The notes under the pieces: generated by a model
The model's database searches: none
Seen by the model: the letters and a program-made list of their open reading frames with translations, nothing else
What the model was told of the DNA's origin: nothing
DNA from: Lactobacillus isalae
GTDB lineage: Bacteria; Bacillota; Bacilli; Lactobacillales; Lactobacillaceae
Assembly (NCBI RefSeq): GCF_947539375.1
Contig: NZ_OX443569.1
Coordinates: 682,001 to 746,000 of the forward strand
DNA: 64,000 nucleotides
Direction of reading: 5' to 3'
Shown here: positions 28,167 through 36,890 of the stretch, one piece after another
Position numbering within the stretch: position 1 is the stretch's first letter
How the letters are laid out: each line of letters opens with the position of its first letter
Translations under genes and position numbers: made by a program

Positions 28167-28994
28167 GTGAAGATAGCACTCATTACAGATAGTACTAGTG
28201 ATATAAGCCCAGAAGAAGCCAAGGCCAACGATATTACTGCAGAAAAGCTTTTTGAGCTAGAACGCGATGGAGCACCTTTTCCCAAGACTTCTCAACCTAG
28301 TCCAGGTACCATGCTCGAATTATGCCAAAAATTAAAAGATGAAGGCTATGAAGCAATTATTGCTATTCCGTTAACTTCAGGGATTTCAGGCTTTTATAAT
28401 AGTTTAGTTAACTTGGCACATAATCATCCTGAATTCAATCTTTATCCTTATGACCCTGCAATGACAGTTCGTTCAATGGGAAATTTAGTCCTTGCAGCAG
28501 CTAAAATGATTAAAAATGGCTGGGAGCCTAAGGAAATTTTGGCTAAGTTAGACGAAATTAGAGATACGATTGATGTCTTATTTGTTGTGGATGATTTGAA
28601 TAATCTAGTTCGTGGTGGTCGTTTAAGTAATGCAAGTGCAATTATTGGTACGATGCTTCAAATAAAACCTTTATTAACATTTAAAAAAGATGATTATCAA
28701 ATTGTAAGTTTTGACAAAGTTCGTTCTATGAAACGTGCTGTTAAGAAGGCTGAAAATATCACTATTGAACGAATTAATAAGTCGCCTATTACTGATAAAT
28801 TAGCATTGACAGTATATAATTCAAACGATTTAGAGCAAGCTACTAAGGTTAAAGATGATTTCCAAGCCGCTTTCCCTAATATGACCATTAAGATGTTCAA
28901 CTTTAGTTCTGTAATTGCTACTTACTTAGGAGAAAAGTCTCTTGGTATTACTTGGATGGCTGATATAGATAAGATGGACTTTAGTAAAAAATAA
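28167..28994 (+). CDS. Short DegV-family protein
   Basis: 275 aa starting GTG, with AAGGTAGG 10 bases upstream. DegV motifs are clear: TDSTSDIS near 8, TSQPSPGT near 41, TSGISGFYNS near 69 and GRLSNASAIIG near 151. Compared with the first DegV here, about 25 residues are missing between the first motif and TSQPS, the part that normally carries the VVPL...GKEY strand. Fold and lipid binding may still hold, but the entrance of the pocket would differ. Likely role is fatty-acid binding for FakA. Confidence 0.88.
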   Translation: MKIALITDSTSDISPEEAKANDITAEKLFELERDGAPFPKTSQPSPGTMLELCQKLKDEGYEAIIAIPLTSGISGFYNSLVNLAHNHPEFNLYPYDPAMTVRSMGNLVLAAAKMIKNGWEPKEILAKLDEIRDTIDVLFVVDDLNNLVRGGRLSNASAIIGTMLQIKPLLTFKKDDYQIVSFDKVRSMKRAVKKAENITIERINKSPITDKLALTVYNSNDLEQATKVKDDFQAAFPNMTIKMFNFSSVIATYLGEKSLGITWMADIDKMDFSKK

Positions 28995-28999
28995 TCATA

Positions 29000-29038
29000 G
29001 AAAAATAGGAAGGCTAAAGTTGCTTTCCTATTTTTTTA
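29000..29038 (+). terminator. Terminator after degV
   Basis: A stem AAAATAGGAAG with CTTTCCTATTTT and a T run. Confidence 0.8.
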
Positions 29039-29084
29039 ATATAAATAATACTGTGAAATGTAAAATGAGAGTGGAATAAATTAA

Positions 29085-30191
29085 ATGAAAAATAAATTTT
29101 TAAAGATTTTGGGTATAGTTGCTGGTGTGGGACTAGCCTTAGTAATCGTTTTTCAAGTGATTTTAACGATGAATACAAATGCTATTAAAAACTCAAGTCC
29201 TACTGCTGCTAACTCGGCGACAAGCAATAGTAGTGATAAAGAAATAATTGCTGAAGCACTCAATACAGACTTCAAAAGTTATAAATTTAAGGTGAAAAAT
29301 TCACCCGGTATTCAGGCTACTAGAACTTGGACCGGTGAATATCAAAATGATCCTCTGAAAGCTCAAGCTAAGGTTGATAAGACTTCTATGTGGCTAAATG
29401 AGGATAAAGTTTATCAAAAGATGTGGGATAATACTGGCAGTCCAAAATGGAAAGCTTCATCTACAATGACGCCTAATAAAGTTGTGAGTCAATTTGATCC
29501 TGCTATTATTTTGAGTGGTAGTAAGGCAATTAAAAGTGACATGAAGCTCAAAAAATCAGGCTCAGTTTACCGCGTAAGCTACAGTGGTAATAGCTTAAAG
29601 TTCTGGAATAAAACCCACAACAAGCTAATTAAAAAACTTAAAGGAAATGCTTCTGGCTTAGATAATGAAGGTGCACTTAAACGATTAAAAGTTGAATATA
29701 CTTTAAAAGAAAAGAGTGGCCATTTAGTTTTAACTAGTTTTTCATTCTACTTGCGTTTTGCGTATGCTGGATATGATATTTCTCAAGAAGGTATTTATAC
29801 CGAAATTAATGCAATTAAAGTAAGCACCCCTAATGCATTAAAATCTAAGACTTCTAAAAAGAGACATAGAGTATATCATCCAAAGGCTGATGATAGTTTT
29901 GATATTGATATTGACTCAAATAATTCAAACACTCAATCTAGTCAATCAAGTGAAAGCTCATCAAGTAGTCAGCAGTCTAGTTCATCTCAAAGTAGCAAGT
30001 CTGAAGAACATAAAGAAGAAAAACAAGAGTCTCAAAGTCAAAGTAGTACGCCAATTCAATCATCAGACAATAAAGAGGCAAATCAACAATCTCAGGCTAA
30101 TAACAGTAATAACAACAACGCGTCAGCAAATAGCAATCAAACTCAGGCACAGAATAATCAGCAATCAGCTGCAAATCAACAAAGTCATTAA
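29085..30191 (+). CDS. Membrane-anchored or secreted protein with Q/N/S-rich tail, unknown
   Basis: 368 aa. An N-terminal membrane segment or signal (about 6-28) has no lipobox Cys. A folded extracellular part (about 55-255) with repeated WLN, WNK and YTL beta-type stretches follows. From about 278 the chain is Ser/Gln/Asn-rich, similar in composition to the tail of PBP1A in this window. The middle domain loosely recalls lipoprotein families that sit on the outer membrane face, but I cannot assign one. Single gene with its own terminator. Confidence 0.75.
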   Translation: MKNKFLKILGIVAGVGLALVIVFQVILTMNTNAIKNSSPTAANSATSNSSDKEIIAEALNTDFKSYKFKVKNSPGIQATRTWTGEYQNDPLKAQAKVDKTSMWLNEDKVYQKMWDNTGSPKWKASSTMTPNKVVSQFDPAIILSGSKAIKSDMKLKKSGSVYRVSYSGNSLKFWNKTHNKLIKKLKGNASGLDNEGALKRLKVEYTLKEKSGHLVLTSFSFYLRFAYAGYDISQEGIYTEINAIKVSTPNALKSKTSKKRHRVYHPKADDSFDIDIDSNNSNTQSSQSSESSSSSQQSSSSQSSKSEEHKEEKQESQSQSSTPIQSSDNKEANQQSQANNSNNNNASANSNQTQAQNNQQSAANQQSH

Positions 30192-30193
30192 CA

Positions 30194-30244
30194 TAAAAAA
30201 AGATTTGAAACTCCAATATTTGGATAATTTCAAATCGTTTTTTG
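30194..30244. terminator. Bidirectional terminator
   Basis: A 9-bp stem GATTTGAAA/TTTCAAATC (30202-30210, 30228-30236) contains a second inner stem TCCAA/TTGGA. A and T runs lie on both sides. It overlaps the last codons of the convergent LysR gene. Confidence 0.9.
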
Positions 30245-31141
30245 TTTATCACGAAATTGATTTTTGTTTCTTACAGAATCACGCATCATTTTAAGAAATA
30301 AACTTGCAACATTAGAGAGCTGAACTCTTGAGCTCCAAATCAAACGATTGTGATCAATGATTTTAGGTTGAATAGGTAAAAAGCAAAGATTATCTTTAGG
30401 CGAAATTGGTAGTAAATCTTTGTAAATTAACAGGCAATACTGACCTTTTTTTACTAAGTACTGTAGATTATCTGGCAGGTTAAATGTAGCTACGATATTC
30501 AATTTTTGTGGGTCAGTACACCAGTCTCTAAAATTATCTGAATCGGCAGTATGTTTGGAAATAATGATTGGAAAGTTTTGTAAGTCTTCAGGAGTAATAT
30601 ATGATTGATTGGCAAGTGGATGGTCTTTATTAACAATTACGCCATATTCATTACTTTCAGGCAAGGTCAGACTGTTAAAGTTTTGCGTAGTATCATATTG
30701 TCCCATCGTAATACCAAAGTCTAATAGACCACGTTCAATTTTACCTTCAATCATAGCAGAATTACCATTAAAGACATGAATTTTTACTTGCGGATAATTT
30801 TGTAAAATTTCATTTATGATAGTCATTACACGTTTTATTGCCACACTTTCGCCAGCACCAATGTATAATTCACCTGATACTATTTTTGAATGGCGTAAAT
30901 TTTGCTGTGTTTTATTTGTTAAAGAAATGATCTCCTCGGCATGTTCTTGAAGATAATAACCTTCTTGGGTAAGGGTAATTTCTTGGTGTCCACGATAAAA
31001 CAACGTTACACCAAGTTCATCTTCGAGGTTTTTTAATTGTCTTGATAATGATGGCTGACTGATATGTAGTACATCAGCTGCTTTTGATATATTTTTTGCC
31101 TCACAAACTGCAAGAAAGTACCTTAAAACTCTTAATTCCAT
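30230..31141 (-). CDS. LysR-family transcriptional regulator
   Basis: 303 aa. N-terminal winged HTH (about 1-60, SKAADVLHISQPSLSRQLK) and a type-2 periplasmic-binding effector domain (90-290). It is a clear paralogue of the LysR protein at 61441, sharing the start MELRVLRYFLAVC. The target is unknown; nothing divergent is adjacent except its own promoter inverted repeat. It lies 68 bases after xerS. Confidence 0.92.
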   Translation of the reverse strand: MELRVLRYFLAVCEAKNISKAADVLHISQPSLSRQLKNLEDELGVTLFYRGHQEITLTQEGYYLQEHAEEIISLTNKTQQNLRHSKIVSGELYIGAGESVAIKRVMTIINEILQNYPQVKIHVFNGNSAMIEGKIERGLLDFGITMGQYDTTQNFNSLTLPESNEYGVIVNKDHPLANQSYITPEDLQNFPIIISKHTADSDNFRDWCTDPQKLNIVATFNLPDNLQYLVKKGQYCLLIYKDLLPISPKDNLCFLPIQPKIIDHNRLIWSSRVQLSNVASLFLKMMRDSVRNKNQFRDKQKTI

Positions 31142-31161
31142 GAGTAATCCTCTCGTTTTTT

Positions 31162-31194
31162 AATTAAACTATGCATTCTTATTATAGTTTAATT
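31162..31194. promoter_or_regulatory. Inverted repeat before the LysR gene
   Basis: AATTAAACTAT (31162-31172) and ATAGTTTAATT (31184-31194) form a perfect 11-bp inverted repeat with an 11-base spacer, 20-50 bases before the LysR start. ATAGTTGAATTA just beyond may be a third half-site. Typical place for LysR self-control. Confidence 0.6.
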
Positions 31195-31209
31195 GCTACT
31201 ATAGTTGAA

Positions 31210-32280
31210 TTAATTTGAAGCCTTATGTTTATCAATTTTGTTTAATGCTGCTTTCTGCTTCTTTTGATCTACGTGGGTATATAAATCAGTCGCCGTAGTG
31301 CCTTTTTGACCTAGTTGTTGTGCAACTAAAACTTGGTCTTTAGTAACTTCATATAATTCACTAGCAAGAGTATGACGTAATTTATGTGGAGTTAAAGGCT
31401 TCCCAAATGCAGCAGAATACTTATTAACCATCTTTTCTACTGCATTAGTTGTCATTCTTCTAGTTTTTCCGTGCCATCTCGTTAAAAAGAAAGCTGTATT
31501 CTCTTTGTCAGCATGATAACGATCAGTACGTATATCCTTATATTTTTTTAAATAAGGAATAGTCCAGTTAGCAATGGGGACACTATCTTTTTGGCCACCT
31601 TTGCGTGTTACGTCAAGCATTGCATCCTTGAGGTTGATATTACGAATATTGACGCCAACACATTCAGATACTCTAATTCCTGTACCTAGAATCAATGCAA
31701 TAATAGCCATATCTCGTTCATGATTTTTCTTAAAAGCTGGTAGAGACTGCTTGTTACATTTATGTTCATATTCATTTTCAATAAAATCTAAAAATTGATA
31801 TTTTAGATCACCCATATACATATGCGATTCTAATACGTGAGCTCGATAGTTCAGCGTTTTTGTGTCATTTAGAGAATTTATTTTTAACATTACATTGCGA
31901 TCAAAATAAGGCTCGCCATGATTATTATCAGACGTGATCGTCAAAAACTTGTATAAAGAGCGTAAAGCGTTGATAGAACGATTGATTGTAGTAGGTGAGT
32001 TTAGACGTCCTTGTTGATTCTTTGTATGCTTGAGATGGTGAATATAAAGCATTACATCGTTTCGCTGCAAGCTTTCTAATGTTGTTGGTGTAATTTCTTT
32101 ATTAGAGGAAGCGTTAGATAGTTTGTTTTCTCTCAGCCAATTAAAAAAGCGACGAATTTCTGTTAAATATTGGTATGTTGTGGTCAGTGAATGAGAGGTT
32201 CCAAGATTGTATTCTTTTACAAAATCAGGCATGTTTGCTAACTCTTGTCTAATAAGAGCTAAATATTTATTAGTTTCCAA
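31210..32280 (-). CDS. xerS: Tyrosine recombinase, XerS type
   Basis: 356 aa, the length of streptococcal XerS, which resolves chromosome dimers at dif as a single recombinase. The core shows Arg203 (GTGIRVSE), Lys227 (TRKGGQKDS), His299 and Arg302 (HKLRH) and the nucleophile Tyr334 (TDLYTH). The conserved LGH motif reads LGQKG: the fourth active-site His is Gln325. Start is TTG with GGAGAG six bases upstream. It sits where gene direction switches, consistent with the terminus. Confidence 0.85.
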   Translation of the reverse strand: METNKYLALIRQELANMPDFVKEYNLGTSHSLTTTYQYLTEIRRFFNWLRENKLSNASSNKEITPTTLESLQRNDVMLYIHHLKHTKNQQGRLNSPTTINRSINALRSLYKFLTITSDNNHGEPYFDRNVMLKINSLNDTKTLNYRAHVLESHMYMGDLKYQFLDFIENEYEHKCNKQSLPAFKKNHERDMAIIALILGTGIRVSECVGVNIRNINLKDAMLDVTRKGGQKDSVPIANWTIPYLKKYKDIRTDRYHADKENTAFFLTRWHGKTRRMTTNAVEKMVNKYSAAFGKPLTPHKLRHTLASELYEVTKDQVLVAQQLGQKGTTATDLYTHVDQKKQKAALNKIDKHKASN

Positions 32281-32317
32281 TTATTTCTCTCCTCGAACGT
32301 AGGTTTGTATATATTAT

Positions 32318-32346
32318 ATCTTATTTGATAGTTTTACAAAAGTTGA
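32318..32346 (-). other. Candidate dif-like site upstream of xerS
   Basis: On the - strand the stretch reads CTTTTGTAAAACTATCAAAT, sharing the AAAACTAT core with what I recall of the streptococcal XerS target and lying, like it, just upstream of the recombinase gene. The arms match poorly. It overlaps the presumed xerS promoter (TATAAT at 32313-32318 on the - strand). Confidence 0.35.
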
Positions 32347-32441
32347 GTATATCCCCTAATCTTTTGGTAGTAGGAGAGAGGGGAGAATAGATAAATAATG
32401 TTTTAAGTGGAACCATGATTTAAGAAATATTGGCATAGTAT

Positions 32442-32485
32442 CCTAAAATAGCCCGTATCTAGCATAAAATAAAGACTATTTTAGG
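32442..32485. repeat. 10-bp inverted repeat
   Basis: CCTAAAATAG (32442-32451) and CTATTTTAGG (32476-32485), perfect, 24-base loop, no T run. Confidence 0.7.
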
Positions 32486-32560
32486 GTAATTCTACTTGTT
32501 TGTTTAATAGTTAGAGAAGTCTTAATAGATCATGATTATATTAGTACGTCGTCACGGTAG

Positions 32561-32656
32561 CTATGCTATGTCTGGATTAGACAAGCAAGAGCTAACGGAG
32601 AACACGGTTTCTTAGTTTGTTGTCAAGGTAACGATCCATGGGGAAATTTTGAATAG
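32561..32656 (+). pseudogene. Short coding-like remnant, unrecognised
   Basis: A 31-codon open stretch after a TAG at 32558, with a protein-like end (RANGEHGFLVCC then GNDPWGNFE and TAG), has no start codon. It is followed by a good terminator. It could be the 3' end of a lost gene; I cannot name the family. Confidence 0.3.
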
Positions 32657-32671
32657 AAAATAATAGGTAAT

Positions 32672-32717
32672 AAAAAAGCCACTCTGGAGAATTGATTTTC
32701 TCTAGGGTGGCTTTTTT
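32672..32717. terminator. Orphan bidirectional terminator
   Basis: A 20-bp stem with three wobble pairs (AAAAAAGCCACTCTGG side at 32672, GGGTGGCTTTTTT side ending 32717). No intact gene leads into it from either side within several hundred bases. Confidence 0.85.
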
Positions 32718-32729
32718 GCATATCATAAT

Positions 32730-32840
32730 TTATATGATTTGTAAATAAATTCTACAAATACCCATTAAATTCACGGGAACTTTTTGGGAACTTTTTTGCT
32801 CGAAACTTGCAACTTTTTGATTAACTTTTACATTTTTTTG
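32730..32840 (-). pseudogene. Possible 3' remnant of a phage-type integrase
   Basis: The - strand frame ending at 32730 reads VASFEQKSSQKVPV before the stop, a polar Ser/Lys/Gln ending seen in some phage integrases. The DNA carries an 11-bp tandem repeat (GGGAACTTTTT at 32775-32785 and 32786-32796). The orphan terminator follows. Weak evidence. Confidence 0.25.
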
Positions 32841-32897
32841 CATTTATGAATGGCTTAATGTAGCGCAGGATTGGCTTTGTTTTCGGAAGAGTCTCTT

Positions 32898-32935
32898 ATA
32901 CCTTTCATTAAAACAATAATTTTAATGAAAGGTAT
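32898..32935. repeat. Perfect 16-bp inverted repeat, 6-base loop
   Basis: ATACCTTTCATTAAAA (32898-32913) and its exact complement (32920-32935) enclose CAATAA. There is no T run, so it is not a normal terminator. Confidence 0.85.
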
Positions 32936-32939
32936 TAAC

Positions 32940-32996
32940 AAACTATAGACTGTATATCATCCTTTGATTTTTTTAACTAACCATATACTATAGTTT
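32940..32996. repeat. 9-bp inverted repeat with nested arms
   Basis: AAACTATAG (32940-32948) and CTATAGTTT (32988-32996), with GTATAT and ATATAC nested inside. It follows the 16-bp hairpin by four bases. Confidence 0.6.
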
Positions 32997-33573
32997 AGCT
33001 AGCAGCAGTCCTACATTTTCAATCTATTAGTACCATGTATTTATATCTGTTTTTCTACACTAGAAATAATTGATCTTGGTTTTCTAGATGATTAAGACTA
33101 AATACTTACGATTTAAATTTAGAGTAAATAAACTGATTAAGAAAGAGATACGTAGATACTTTTTAGATATACTTTTAATCATTAACTATTAACTAATAAT
33201 AATTTTAAAGACCGTAGAATCGTCATCTCAGCACTAGGTAAAGTATAAGACAAATGAATTGAAAAGGAATTAAATTAAATTTAATTCGATAATTGGTTAG
33301 GAACATAAAAATTAACTAGCACAAGATTGAAATTTTTAATTAAAAATCAAATGGTAATTAATCTATAATGGCTGCTAATTAAAAAAGTAAGTACTAATAA
33401 GCATTAGTTTCAATATAAATTAACTTTGCTGATACAATAATCAATTACATTGAGTTATTGGGTCAGTTTCGGGTGCCTATATATTTTTGCATTTAACTTT
33501 ACATAATATATATTACACGAAGTATATACTCGATTATTACTGTGTCCTATTTCATAAGCTTTTTTATACAAAT

Positions 33574-33610
33574 AAAAACTTTGAGACTTAACTTTAATCT
33601 CAAAGTTTTT
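33574..33610 (-). terminator. Terminator of the DUF1275 gene
   Basis: A perfect 13-bp stem AAAAACTTTGAGA/TCTCAAAGTTTTT with an 11-base loop. Confidence 0.92.
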
Positions 33611-33618
33611 TGATTAAT

Positions 33619-34314
33619 TTACTTGCTAGAAAAATCTAGTTTTTTCCTTTTACTTAAAGAAATCGTATAAATAATATTAATTGTTCCTAAAAGTAAAACT
33701 GCAAACCAAATAGTTTTTAAAACAAAAACTTTTTGAAGCAATGCTGACACAATTGCTCCAAGTGCAAATGCAATAACTAAAAACATATAGTTAACAGCAG
33801 CGTTGTGCTGTGATTTATCCTCACCGAAGAAATATGCGCTCCAAGCAACTACAGACTTTTTTAAATTACCAGTTGTAAATGCATTATTATAGCCCATACC
33901 TTCAATTTTACTAAATGAAGCATTTTGGACTGCTAATCCAAATGCAATTACTGGAACTACGTAATAATTTGGCACACTTTTTGGAACAAATCCTACTCCT
34001 AGACAAATAAGTAAGATTGGAAATAGACAAAATACGCGCCAATAATTACTTTTTACATATTTATGAAAAAGCCCTACAAATAATAATCCCAAAGTAAATG
34101 CAATAAATGTAGTTGCTCTATTTAGCATTCCGGCAACATTATGGTCAGCAAATGCTGACGCAAAAAAGATAACGTTCCCTGTTTGCCCAGCAGATAAAGT
34201 ATGTCCTCTTTGAATATAAGTGTAAGCATCAATGAATCCTGCTGAAAAAGTTAATGCAGTAGCTAAGATACGTGATTCAGATGGACGATATTTTTCGTTA
34301 GAAAGTAATCCCAT
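33619..34314 (-). CDS. YoaK/DUF1275 family membrane protein
   Basis: 231 aa with about six membrane helices. The N-terminal signature AGFIDAYTYI...AGQTGNVIFF is that of DUF1275. The biochemical function of the family is not known; a transport role is often assumed. Good AGGTTAATT-type site (GGAGG on the - strand) before the ATG. Single gene. Confidence 0.88.
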   Translation of the reverse strand: MGLLSNEKYRPSESRILATALTFSAGFIDAYTYIQRGHTLSAGQTGNVIFFASAFADHNVAGMLNRATTFIAFTLGLLFVGLFHKYVKSNYWRVFCLFPILLICLGVGFVPKSVPNYYVVPVIAFGLAVQNASFSKIEGMGYNNAFTTGNLKKSVVAWSAYFFGEDKSQHNAAVNYMFLVIAFALGAIVSALLQKVFVLKTIWFAVLLLGTINIIYTISLSKRKKLDFSSK

Positions 34315-34344
34315 AATTAACCTCCAAGTTAATTAATACAAATT

Positions 34345-34374
34345 AAAAACATGATCAGTTTAGACCATGTTTTA
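34345..34374 (-). terminator. Terminator of ppiB
   Basis: An 8-bp stem AAAACATG/CATGTTTT with a 12-base loop and T run on the - strand. Confidence 0.8.
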
Positions 34375-34380
34375 AGTGTA

Positions 34381-34968
34381 TTAATCTTCAATATGAATAT
34401 CTTTAATGATTACATCTTCTTTTGGCTTATCATTTGCCTTGTCACGTGGGACTTTTGCAATTTCATCAACAACATCCATACCTTTAATTACTTGACCAAA
34501 AACAGTATGACGACCATCAAGCCATGGAGTTCCGCCTTGTTTATATGCCTTAACTAATTCTTTTGGATAACCTGCAGCATCCATTTCTTTAATCATACGC
34601 TTGGGTACATTCTTATTTTGAACAATAAAAAATTGACTTCCATTAGTATTAGGACCTGAATTGGCCATTGAAAGTGCACCACGGACATTAAATAATTTAT
34701 TTGAAAACTCATCTTCAAAAGGATGTCCCCAAATACTTTCTCCGCCAGTACCGTCGCCTTTAGGATCTCCTCCTTGAATCATGAAATCGCTAATTACGCG
34801 GTGAAAAGTAGTATCGTTGTAATAACCTTTTTTAGCTAAACGAACAAAGTTTTCAACTGTCATTGGAGCTTCTTTTTCAAACAATTGAACTTCAATATCT
34901 CCATGATTAGTTTGAATTAGTGCTTTTGGACCCTTTACTTTTTCTAAATTTAATTGTGGATATTCCAT
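34381..34968 (-). CDS. ppiB: Cyclophilin-type peptidyl-prolyl isomerase
   Basis: 195 aa, no signal peptide, so cytoplasmic. It catalyses cis-trans isomerisation of prolyl bonds. Seen are [15 protein letters not shown] near 57-71, [19 protein letters not shown] near 97-115 and the catalytic Arg in FHR. The insertion of [13 protein letters not shown] is typical for lactobacilli. Single gene with AGGAGG before its ATG. Confidence 0.95.
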   Translation of the reverse strand: MEYPQLNLEKVKGPKALIQTNHGDIEVQLFEKEAPMTVENFVRLAKKGYYNDTTFHRVISDFMIQGGDPKGDGTGGESIWGHPFEDEFSNKLFNVRGALSMANSGPNTNGSQFFIVQNKNVPKRMIKEMDAAGYPKELVKAYKQGGTPWLDGRHTVFGQVIKGMDVVDEIAKVPRDKANDKPKEDVIIKDIHIED

Positions 34969-35025
34969 TTTTGTCCTCCTGATATATATTCTAGTATATT
35001 TTACTCTTTATTAGGCTACACTTCA

Positions 35026-36819
35026 TTAATCTGTATGTTCTTTCGCATATTTTCTAATTGTATTTAACATAATTTGACCATATGCTTTCAGTTTGGCTTG
35101 GCCTACTCCTGAAATATTCAAAAAGTCTGATTTTGTTTTTGGCTTTTGCAGCGACATTTCTCTTAAAGACTTATCAGAAAAGATATAAAAAGCTGGTATT
35201 CCCTGCTTTTTAGCTAAATCCAATCGAACTTCTTTTAATTTAGTAAATAAACCATTTTCTTCTTGAGAAATTTGAGTAGAAAATTGGCCTGAATCGTTTG
35301 ATTTTTCAGCGACTTTTTGAGTTACTCGTCTTTTGCCATCTAAAACGTCCCATCCTAAGTTAGTTACATGAACTAGTGGGTACTGACTATCAGTTAACTG
35401 AAGATAATTGTGGCTAATTAGATAATTTATTAATTCTAACGCTGCTCTCTTCCCCATTTTCAGACTGTTATAATGTTTTAATTTAGCTGCGTCAATTTCT
35501 TTCATGCGTTGATTATTAGCCCCTGTGACAACGTCTGCAACTACGCTTTTACCAAAACGACCATCTAATTCATAAATAGCTGAAATGATAGCTTTACTGT
35601 TTTCTGTAACATCTTCTTCAATAAATGTACCTAAACAGTTTGAGCATTTACCACAGGACTTACAAGTTTGACCAAAGTAATTAACGATAAATTCTTGAAG
35701 ACATTCAGTTGTATTAACATACTTGGTAATCTTGGCTAATTTTTGATACTGGATTTTTTTATATTCGTCATCTAAGTCAGATTGTTCAATGAACCAACGA
35801 TAAAGACGAATATCTTTGGGATGATAGATCAAAATTCCTTCGCAAGCTTCTCCGTCTCTACCTGCGCGTCCAGCCTCTTGATAATATGACTCTAAGTTTG
35901 GTGTACTATTAGCATGGATAACAAAGCGAACATTTCTTTTATCAATTCCCATACCAAAAGCATTAGTTGCAACGATTATTTGGACTTTATCAAATTGGAA
36001 CGCATCTTGTACATCGGCTCTTTCTTTATTAGATAAGCCAGCATGATAGCTTGCAGTTAAAATGCCATTTTGGGCTAAATAATTAGTTAATTCTTCAACA
36101 TTTTTTCTAGTGTTAGCGTAAATAATTCCTGATTGATTGGGATGTTGTTTTATATAATCTAAAAGATACAAATCAGTGTTTTTGGGATTATTGACTACTT
36201 TAAAACTTAAATTTGGTCGCGCAAATGAAGTAATAACAAAGTTTGCTGAAGGTATTTGTAATTGCTCTGCAATATCTTTTTGAACTGATGGCGTAGCGGT
36301 TGCAGTCAAAGCAAGGATATTTGGTTTACCTTTAATTGAATTAACGCCTTCCATTATTTGTCGATATGCTGGTCTAAAATCATGCCCCCATTGTGAAATA
36401 CAGTGAGCTTCATCAACTGCAACTAAAGAAATATCTAAGAAATTTAACTGATAACGAAAATAGTCCATCGCTAATCGTTCAGGAGTTACATATAAGAGTT
36501 TTATTTTTCCCTCGTATGCCTGTCTTAAAATAGGATTAACTTTCTCTTGAGGGGTTGCTGAATTTAGCGCTGCAGCGTTTATACCATTTTGCTTTAATGA
36601 ATCAATTTGGTCCTTCATTAATGAAATCAAAGGAGAGATTACTAACGTTAAACCAGGACTAACTAAAGCCGGTATCTGATAGCACATTGATTTTCCAGCA
36701 CCTGTTGGCATTACTGCAAGCACGTTTTCTCTTTTTAGAACTAAATCTATGACTCTTTCTTGTCCTGGTCGAAAATTGTCATAGCCAAATACATCTTTTA
36801 ATACTTTTACAGGTTTCAT
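35026..36819 (-). CDS. recQ: ATP-dependent DNA helicase RecQ
   Basis: 597 aa. It unwinds DNA 3'-5' in repair and fork restart. Walker A is GAGKSMCYQ near 42, DEAH box [15 protein letters not shown] near 137, then the helicase C domain with motif [14 protein letters not shown]. The zinc-binding RQC part (CX16-type cysteines, [10 protein letters not shown] near 386) is followed by a C-terminal HRDC domain (about 515-597). Two ribosome-site candidates precede the ATG; the chosen one is the first Met. Confidence 0.95.
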   Translation of the reverse strand: MKPVKVLKDVFGYDNFRPGQERVIDLVLKRENVLAVMPTGAGKSMCYQIPALVSPGLTLVISPLISLMKDQIDSLKQNGINAAALNSATPQEKVNPILRQAYEGKIKLLYVTPERLAMDYFRYQLNFLDISLVAVDEAHCISQWGHDFRPAYRQIMEGVNSIKGKPNILALTATATPSVQKDIAEQLQIPSANFVITSFARPNLSFKVVNNPKNTDLYLLDYIKQHPNQSGIIYANTRKNVEELTNYLAQNGILTASYHAGLSNKERADVQDAFQFDKVQIIVATNAFGMGIDKRNVRFVIHANSTPNLESYYQEAGRAGRDGEACEGILIYHPKDIRLYRWFIEQSDLDDEYKKIQYQKLAKITKYVNTTECLQEFIVNYFGQTCKSCGKCSNCLGTFIEEDVTENSKAIISAIYELDGRFGKSVVADVVTGANNQRMKEIDAAKLKHYNSLKMGKRAALELINYLISHNYLQLTDSQYPLVHVTNLGWDVLDGKRRVTQKVAEKSNDSGQFSTQISQEENGLFTKLKEVRLDLAKKQGIPAFYIFSDKSLREMSLQKPKTKSDFLNISGVGQAKLKAYGQIMLNTIRKYAKEHTD

Positions 36820-36830
36820 TTTTTCCTACT

Positions 36831-36866
36831 AAATAAAAAAACAAGTATGAAAGATCATACCTGTCT
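36831..36866 (-). terminator. Terminator of ppaC
   Basis: On the - strand a 10-bp stem ACAGGTATGA/TCATACTTGT, one wobble, precedes seven T. Confidence 0.85.
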
Positions 36867-36890
36867 TTTCTAAAATCGAATTAAAAATAA

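Larger units (their letters stand above)
32281..33618. other. 1.3 kb non-coding, hairpin-rich region at the strand switch
   Basis: No intact gene is seen. It holds several perfect inverted repeats (32442-32485, 32898-32935, 32940-32996, 33267-33287), a strong terminator without an upstream gene (32672-32717), two short coding-like remnants (32561-32656 + strand, 32730-32840 - strand), and the terminator of the next gene (33574-33610). The rest is AT-rich with nothing recognised. Confidence 0.7.

Noticed and set aside
29890-30294. 134-codon frame overlapping the Q/N/S-rich tail
   Set aside because: Shifted reading of a low-complexity tail, running through a terminator into the next gene.
32340-32720. 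tmRNA or 6S RNA in the region beside xerS
   Set aside because: No tag reading frame or tRNA-like ends, and no long central-bubble hairpin, could be found; left as an unexplained transcript candidate.
32775-32796. CRISPR-like repeat
   Set aside because: Two adjacent 11-bp copies with no spacers; a simple tandem repeat.
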